This document shows, one piece after another, positions 6,504 through 9,684 of a stretch of 9,684 nt of DNA. The stretch's first letter is position 1. Each line of letters starts with the position of its first letter. The notes beneath the pieces are model-generated. The model was given only the letters and a program-made list of their open reading frames with translations, did no database searches and was not told the DNA's origin. The DNA comes from Bacteroidota bacterium (lineage in GTDB: Bacteria; Bacteroidota; Bacteroidia; CAMBQF01), in NCBI GenBank assembly GCA_027483285.1, contig JAIXUZ010000170.1:1-9684 (forward strand), written 5' to 3'. Made by a program: the position numbers and the translations under genes.

Positions 6504-6931
6504 TCCCTTAACACCATTTTATAATGGTCGATATTACATTCTGAAAACATAGGGCCCTCTTTTTCAAATCCCTGTCGCGAATAAAAATTTACCGCCGGCA
6601 ACTGGGCATGAAGGTATATGTAATCAGACAGGCCTTCCACATCATTCAGTATCCGTTTTAAAATAATAGAACCTACTTTTTTGTTGCGGTACTCATTCAA
6701 CATGGCAAAACGCTCCAGTTTTATTCCATTATCGGTATAGCGCCAGCGGGCGGTACCCACAGGTTGCCCATCAGAATATACCAGGTAGTGGCGCGATTTT
6801 TCTTCGTGTTCATCAAACTCTTCTTCGCGCGATACATTTTGTTCTACAACAAATACTTTGCGGCGTATTTCGCAGGCGGTTTCAAACAATTCAAGGTCAC
6901 CTGAGGTGAAGGATATTACATCGGTATGCAT
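6500..6931 (-). CDS. GNAT family N-acetyltransferase, ElaA/YjcF-like
   Basis: 143 residues covering a single GNAT domain, which uses acetyl-CoA to acetylate an amine. The features fit the ElaA/YjcF group: IRRKVFVVEQNVSREEEFDE (22-41), the strand with GTARWR (59-64), the central LERFAMLNEYRNKKVGSIIL (72-91) holding the acetyl-CoA pyrophosphate loop, LHAQLPAVNFYSRQGF (107-122), and a closing ECNIDHYKM (131-139). In the R-x-x-G-x-G/A loop the first Gly is Lys85 (RNKKVG), a small departure. The substrate is unknown; it is probably cytoplasmic. ATG 6931 lies inside the 3' end of ribD, giving a 16-nt overlap in another frame, so the two genes are very likely cotranscribed and translationally coupled. 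The end interlocks with the convergent gene on a TTAA. Confidence 0.9.
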   Translation of the reverse strand: MHTDVISFTSGDLELFETACEIRRKVFVVEQNVSREEEFDEHEEKSRHYLVYSDGQPVGTARWRYTDNGIKLERFAMLNEYRNKKVGSIILKRILNDVEGLSDYIYLHAQLPAVNFYSRQGFEKEGPMFSECNIDHYKMVLRD

Positions 6932-8034
6932 GGTGGAGCAAAGATAGTTTTGTAAACAATATGTAGCGTATCTAATCCAGATCGGTGTGTTAGGCTTGTT
7001 AATCCAGTTAATGGTGGTATAACGGGGGCTTTTATCCCACCCCTAAAATGCATAGGGGCATTAAATATACGGGCTTCGTCCCACATACCGGCAGCTATAA
7101 AGTGGTTTAGGGTTTCTGCACCACCTTCTACCAACACGCTGGTAATGTTGCGTTGGTAAAGTATATTCATTAGCCCTTCAAGCAGGTTTTTATCTTTATC
7201 AACCAAAACCCATTCCGCCTCGGGGGCTATACGGGCTTCTTTATGGTTTATAACCAGGGTTTGGGCCGTCTGGTCGAATATTTTTAAATCGCCCCTAAGA
7301 CTGGCATTGCTATCAATAACTATCCGGGTAGGGTTGTTGCCATCTACCAGGCGCACAGTAAGTGCAGGGTTATCGTTAACCACAGTGTTTTTACCAACCA
7401 GTATGGCCTGCTCGTGGCTGCGCCACAGGTGCACCAACCGGTGCGAAGGTAAACTGCTAACTTGGGTTGATGACCCGGTTTCATTAGCCCTGCGGGGTTT
7501 ATCAATATACCCGTCGGCTGTTTGGGCCCATTTTAAAATTATGTAGGGGCGTTGGTGGGTATGGTAGGTAACAAAGCGGCGGTTGCCTGCAATGGCCTCG
7601 TGTTCTAAAACACCCGTAGTAACGTTTATGCCTGCATCTTGCAATAGTTTAATGCCGCTGCCTGCCACTTTAGGGTTAGGGTCGGTACAGGCTATTACAA
7701 CGTTTTTTATTCCTTTATCAATAATAAGGTTAGCACAGGGCGGCGTTTTACCAAAGTGGGAGCATGGCTCCAGGCTAACGTACAGGGTTGATTCCGATAA
7801 AATTGACGGGTCGGTAACATTGGTAAGGGCATTAACCTCGGCATGTGGGCCACCATACTGGGCATGGTACCCCTCGCTTATAATTTTGCCATTGTGTACT
7901 AATAATGAGCCAACTATGGGGTTAGGCGCAACATGGCCCATACCTTGCTGCGCAAGTTGCAGGCAACGGCGCATAAAAGTTTGATGATTTAAACTAATTT
8001 CGCCCACGGCACGTTTTTTGAATGACCCAACCAT
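6916..8034 (-). CDS. ribD: Bifunctional riboflavin biosynthesis deaminase/reductase RibD
   Basis: 372 residues from ATG 8034. The N-terminal deaminase domain (about 18-160) has the zinc site H64-A-E66 and PC91SHFGKTPPC100, with Glu66 as proton shuttle, and the substrate loop APNPIVG (36-42). The C-terminal reductase domain (about 163-370) shows LKWAQTADGYID (167-178), GKNTVVNDNPALTVR (214-228) and LVEGGAETLNHFI (301-313). Together they convert the pyrimidine from GTP cyclohydrolase II to 5-amino-6-ribitylamino-uracil 5'-phosphate. The length fits full-length RibD. The frame stays open upstream to an ATG at 8145, but that would run into the divergent gene and add an unconserved leader, so 8034 is preferred. 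The segment 1-17 is also unconserved, so a start closer to the FMRRCLQLA core is possible. No FMN riboswitch is visible: only 22 bp separate it from the divergent start. Confidence 0.93.
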   Translation of the reverse strand: MVGSFKKRAVGEISLNHQTFMRRCLQLAQQGMGHVAPNPIVGSLLVHNGKIISEGYHAQYGGPHAEVNALTNVTDPSILSESTLYVSLEPCSHFGKTPPCANLIIDKGIKNVVIACTDPNPKVAGSGIKLLQDAGINVTTGVLEHEAIAGNRRFVTYHTHQRPYIILKWAQTADGYIDKPRRANETGSSTQVSSLPSHRLVHLWRSHEQAILVGKNTVVNDNPALTVRLVDGNNPTRIVIDSNASLRGDLKIFDQTAQTLVINHKEARIAPEAEWVLVDKDKNLLEGLMNILYQRNITSVLVEGGAETLNHFIAAGMWDEARIFNAPMHFRGGIKAPVIPPLTGLTSLTHRSGLDTLHIVYKTIFAPPCIPM

Positions 8035-8056
8035 ATAACAAAGTAAATATAACAAA

Positions 8057-8845
8057 ATGCGAATAATACTGACTACTCTTTTTTTGGCTTTTCTGTCACC
8101 CGTTTTTGGGCAGGATTTAATAGTAAGGACTAATGGCGACACCATTAAAAGTTACATAAGCGAAGTGGGCAAGGATGAAATTAGGTACCGTAAGGTAGAC
8201 GACCGTAAGGAACCTGTTTACACCATTAAGAAAACCTTAGTAGATAAGGTTGTGTATGAAAACGGCGAAGTTGATAATTTTGAATTGACCAAAAAGGACA
8301 AAGAAGCATCTACCTACGATTTTAAGCACCGTGTAAGCTGGGTGTATACCGATGTGTTTATAGCCCGTTTTAGTGTGGCATATGAGTATATTACCCCCAA
8401 GGGGTATATTGGCATCAGGGTGCCACTCTCTGTGGGTGTTTCACCATTTTCTAATGTAAATGGCACAGGCGCATCTGCTAATGGCCCGGGGATAACCTAC
8501 CTTTCGGGTGTAGACCTGCATATATACCCTACCACCGCAAGGGGTGAGGTTAAGTACTTTTTTGGCCCGCAAATCAGGGTAGGTCATTCCAGCAGCGATT
8601 TATGGGAGGGACTTAGAAACACTTTTGGCACTGTTACATTTGTAAATGGTTTATCGGTCAATATTATCCCGCAGCTAAACATGTCTGCATACCTGGGTAT
8701 TGGCGTTAAATATTCGCATTACCCTAAGTACGAGAATTACTACGACCCTAACACAGGTTCGTATGTTACCAACTCCTATAACGCTATATACCCGCACGCT
8801 ACGTTTGGCATGACGGTAGGCTATAACTTTGGAGGAGGAAAATAG
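8057..8845 (+). CDS. Outer-membrane beta-barrel-like protein with N-terminal 'NGDTI' domain
   Basis: 262 residues. A signal peptide (hydrophobic core 3-15, SPVFG before Gln19) leads to export. Residues 19-72 form a small domain with DLIVRTNGDTIKSYISEVG and later YTIKKTLVDKVVYENG, a repeatable strand pattern I recognise from many Bacteroidota envelope proteins of unknown function. A polar, charged linker follows (73-90). From about 91 the chain alternates aromatic and small residues in strand-length pieces, as in an 8-stranded or similar outer-membrane barrel, ending TVGYNF258-GGGK. A terminal aromatic is the usual barrel signal, but here four residues follow it. Function is unknown. The start lies only 22 bp from ribD, so its control region must overlap ribD's. 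No clear TAnnTTTG box was found. Confidence 0.82.
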   Translation: MRIILTTLFLAFLSPVFGQDLIVRTNGDTIKSYISEVGKDEIRYRKVDDRKEPVYTIKKTLVDKVVYENGEVDNFELTKKDKEASTYDFKHRVSWVYTDVFIARFSVAYEYITPKGYIGIRVPLSVGVSPFSNVNGTGASANGPGITYLSGVDLHIYPTTARGEVKYFFGPQIRVGHSSSDLWEGLRNTFGTVTFVNGLSVNIIPQLNMSAYLGIGVKYSHYPKYENYYDPNTGSYVTNSYNAIYPHATFGMTVGYNFGGGK

Positions 8846-8846
8846 G

Positions 8847-8881
8847 AGCCTCACCCCCAACCCCTCTCCAAAGGAGAGGGG
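8847..8881. repeat. C-rich palindromic repeat unit, interspersed type
   Basis: Two bases after the stop codon, a C-rich stretch (8849-8860) leads into a perfect 9-bp palindrome CCCCTCTCC AAA GGAGAGGGG (8861-8881). I recall closely similar sequences ('cacccc-aacccctctccaaaggagagggg') scattered between genes in many Bacteroidota and some other genomes. Only one copy lies in this window, so the repeat nature rests on recognition, not on copies seen here. There is no T-tract, so it is not itself an intrinsic terminator. Confidence 0.65.
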
Positions 8882-8890
8882 AGTAGAAAT

Positions 8891-8930
8891 AAAAAACTCC
8901 CCGACAGTTAGCTGCCGGGGAGTTTTTTTT
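8891..8930. terminator. Bidirectional intrinsic terminator
   Basis: Stem AAAAAACTCCCCG (8891-8903) pairs with CGGGGAGTTTTTT (8916-8928); inside it, after one mismatch, CAG/CTG pair around a TTAG loop. T-tracts are present on both strands (eight T on plus, six on minus). It lies between two convergent genes and should stop both the barrel-protein transcript and the FKBP transcript. Confidence 0.93.
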
Positions 8931-8949
8931 ATGCTTTAACGCGTAATGT

Positions 8950-9678
8950 TTATTTAAAGTCGATTAGTTCTACATCAAACAATAAAGTTGCTTTAGCAGG
9001 AATAACTGGTGGGCGGCCATTTTCGCCATAAGCTAAGTTGTAAGGTATAACCAAACGGTATTTAGCGCCTTTTTTCATAAGGGCAACACCTTCGTCCCAA
9101 CCTTTAATAACCTGGCCTGTACCTAAGGTAAAAGTAAACGGCTGTTTACGTGGTACCGATGAATCAAATACTTGTTTATCCATAAAAAAGCCAGTGTAGT
9201 GTACAGTAACCTGTTGGCCTACTTTAGGGCTTTCGCCTGCGCCTTCTTCAGCAACAACATATTGCAGACCGCTAGGCAATGTCTCTAGTTTTTTACCGTC
9301 AACATTGTAAAAGTCAAATTTAGGGCCCGGGTGTATGTCAACCAGTTCCACATCAAAAAGCAAGGTAGAGTTTGCAGGTATAGGGCCGCGTTGGGTAGCT
9401 CCGTATGCTAATTCTGACGGAATAGTTAACGTTGCTTTTTCACCTTTACGCAGCAATAAAAGGGCTTCTTCCCAGCCTTTAATTACCATGCCTTTGCCCA
9501 GGGCAAATTTAATAGGCTCGCCACGGTCTAGCGATGAGTCGAATTTCTTACCGTCGGTAAAAGTGCCTGTGTAGTGTACTACAACAGTATCGCCGGCAAC
9601 AGCTTTTGGGGCTTTGTCGTCAACCTTGTTTAATACTTTAATTTTTAAGCCTGAAGGGGTTGTTACTTCTTCGTTCAT
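8950..9678 (-). CDS. Tandem-domain FKBP-type peptidyl-prolyl isomerase
   Basis: 242 residues with two FKBP domains. Domain 1 (about 5-115) has VHYTG (34-38), FDSS (46-49), VIKGW (65-69), AYG (91-93) and a closing TLLFDVELVDI. Domain 2 (about 130-242) repeats them: VHYTG (159-163), FDSS (171-174), VIKGW (190-194), AYG (216-218), TLLFDVELIDF. The pocket residues Tyr, Phe, Asp, Trp and Tyr are kept in both (Y36, F46, D47, W69, Y92; Y161, F171, D172, W194, Y217), so both should be able to catalyse prolyl cis-trans isomerisation. No signal peptide or lipobox follows ATG 9678, so it looks cytoplasmic. However, the frame is open for the two codons left before the window edge, so an upstream start with an export signal cannot be excluded. 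It ends 20 bp beyond the shared terminator. Confidence 0.92.
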   Translation of the reverse strand: MNEEVTTPSGLKIKVLNKVDDKAPKAVAGDTVVVHYTGTFTDGKKFDSSLDRGEPIKFALGKGMVIKGWEEALLLLRKGEKATLTIPSELAYGATQRGPIPANSTLLFDVELVDIHPGPKFDFYNVDGKKLETLPSGLQYVVAEEGAGESPKVGQQVTVHYTGFFMDKQVFDSSVPRKQPFTFTLGTGQVIKGWDEGVALMKKGAKYRLVIPYNLAYGENGRPPVIPAKATLLFDVELIDFK

Positions 9679-9684
9679 TTTAAG

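Noticed and set aside
7583..7984. A plus-strand open frame of 133 codons inside ribD.
   Set aside because: It lies fully opposite the conserved deaminase domain and its translation resembles no protein; it is a shadow frame. The same applies to the open frames at 315-656, 4069-4347, 5250-5525 and 5550-5819 on the minus strand.
8035..8056. An FMN riboswitch upstream of ribD.
   Set aside because: The spacer is far too short, and no conserved FMN-aptamer sequence was seen on the minus strand upstream of 8034.
8035..8145. An N-terminal extension of RibD by 37 residues from an ATG at 8145.
   Set aside because: It would overlap the divergent signal-peptide gene by 89 bp, has no RibD-like residues, and the known domain starts near FMRRCLQLA.

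Overview
This window looks like chromosomal DNA from a member of the phylum Bacteroidota. The evidence is indirect but consistent. Start codons lack Shine-Dalgarno sequences. Two intergenic regions carry exact matches to the Bacteroidota -7 promoter element TAnnTTTG (upstream of the tRNA gene and of the lipoprotein gene). Two signal peptides are predicted to be cleaved just before Gln, as is typical in this phylum. Several proteins are of types common there: a lipoprotein with an acidic +2 to +5 region, an OMP with an N-terminal 'NGDTI' domain, and a fused FTCD. No genus can be assigned from what is visible.

Layout, left to right. Positions 1-858 hold the 3' part of a bifunctional formiminotransferase-cyclodeaminase gene (histidine degradation), cut by the window edge. 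Positions 988-2040 encode a Rieske non-heme iron oxygenase resembling the KshA/Neverland steroid-ring group. It converges, with interlocked stop codons, on a small DUF3592-like two-helix membrane protein (2037-2480, minus). From an 80-bp divergent spacer a 763-residue polytopic membrane protein with a C-terminal patatin lipase domain runs to 4852. A single tRNA-Gln(UUG) follows, with its own promoter and terminator. Next come a surface-type lipoprotein (5125-5823, with a strong terminator) and a small secreted protein with a possible His-before-Cys hydrolase arrangement (5907-6503). On the minus strand, ribD and an ElaA/YjcF-type GNAT acetyltransferase gene overlap by 16 nt and form an operon (8034 down to 6500). 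Divergent from ribD is an outer-membrane beta-barrel-like protein (8057-8845). It is followed by a palindromic repeat and a bidirectional terminator shared with the convergent gene for a tandem-domain FKBP prolyl isomerase (8950-9678, minus).

The genes do not form one pathway. The window is mostly housekeeping metabolism (histidine and riboflavin, a tRNA, protein folding) mixed with envelope proteins of unknown role. There is no sign of a mobile element, CRISPR array or defence island. No stretch longer than 300 bases lacks a gene. The least understood items are the patatin membrane protein, the Rieske oxygenase without a visible redox partner, the secreted His/Cys protein, and the interspersed-type palindrome at 8847-8881.
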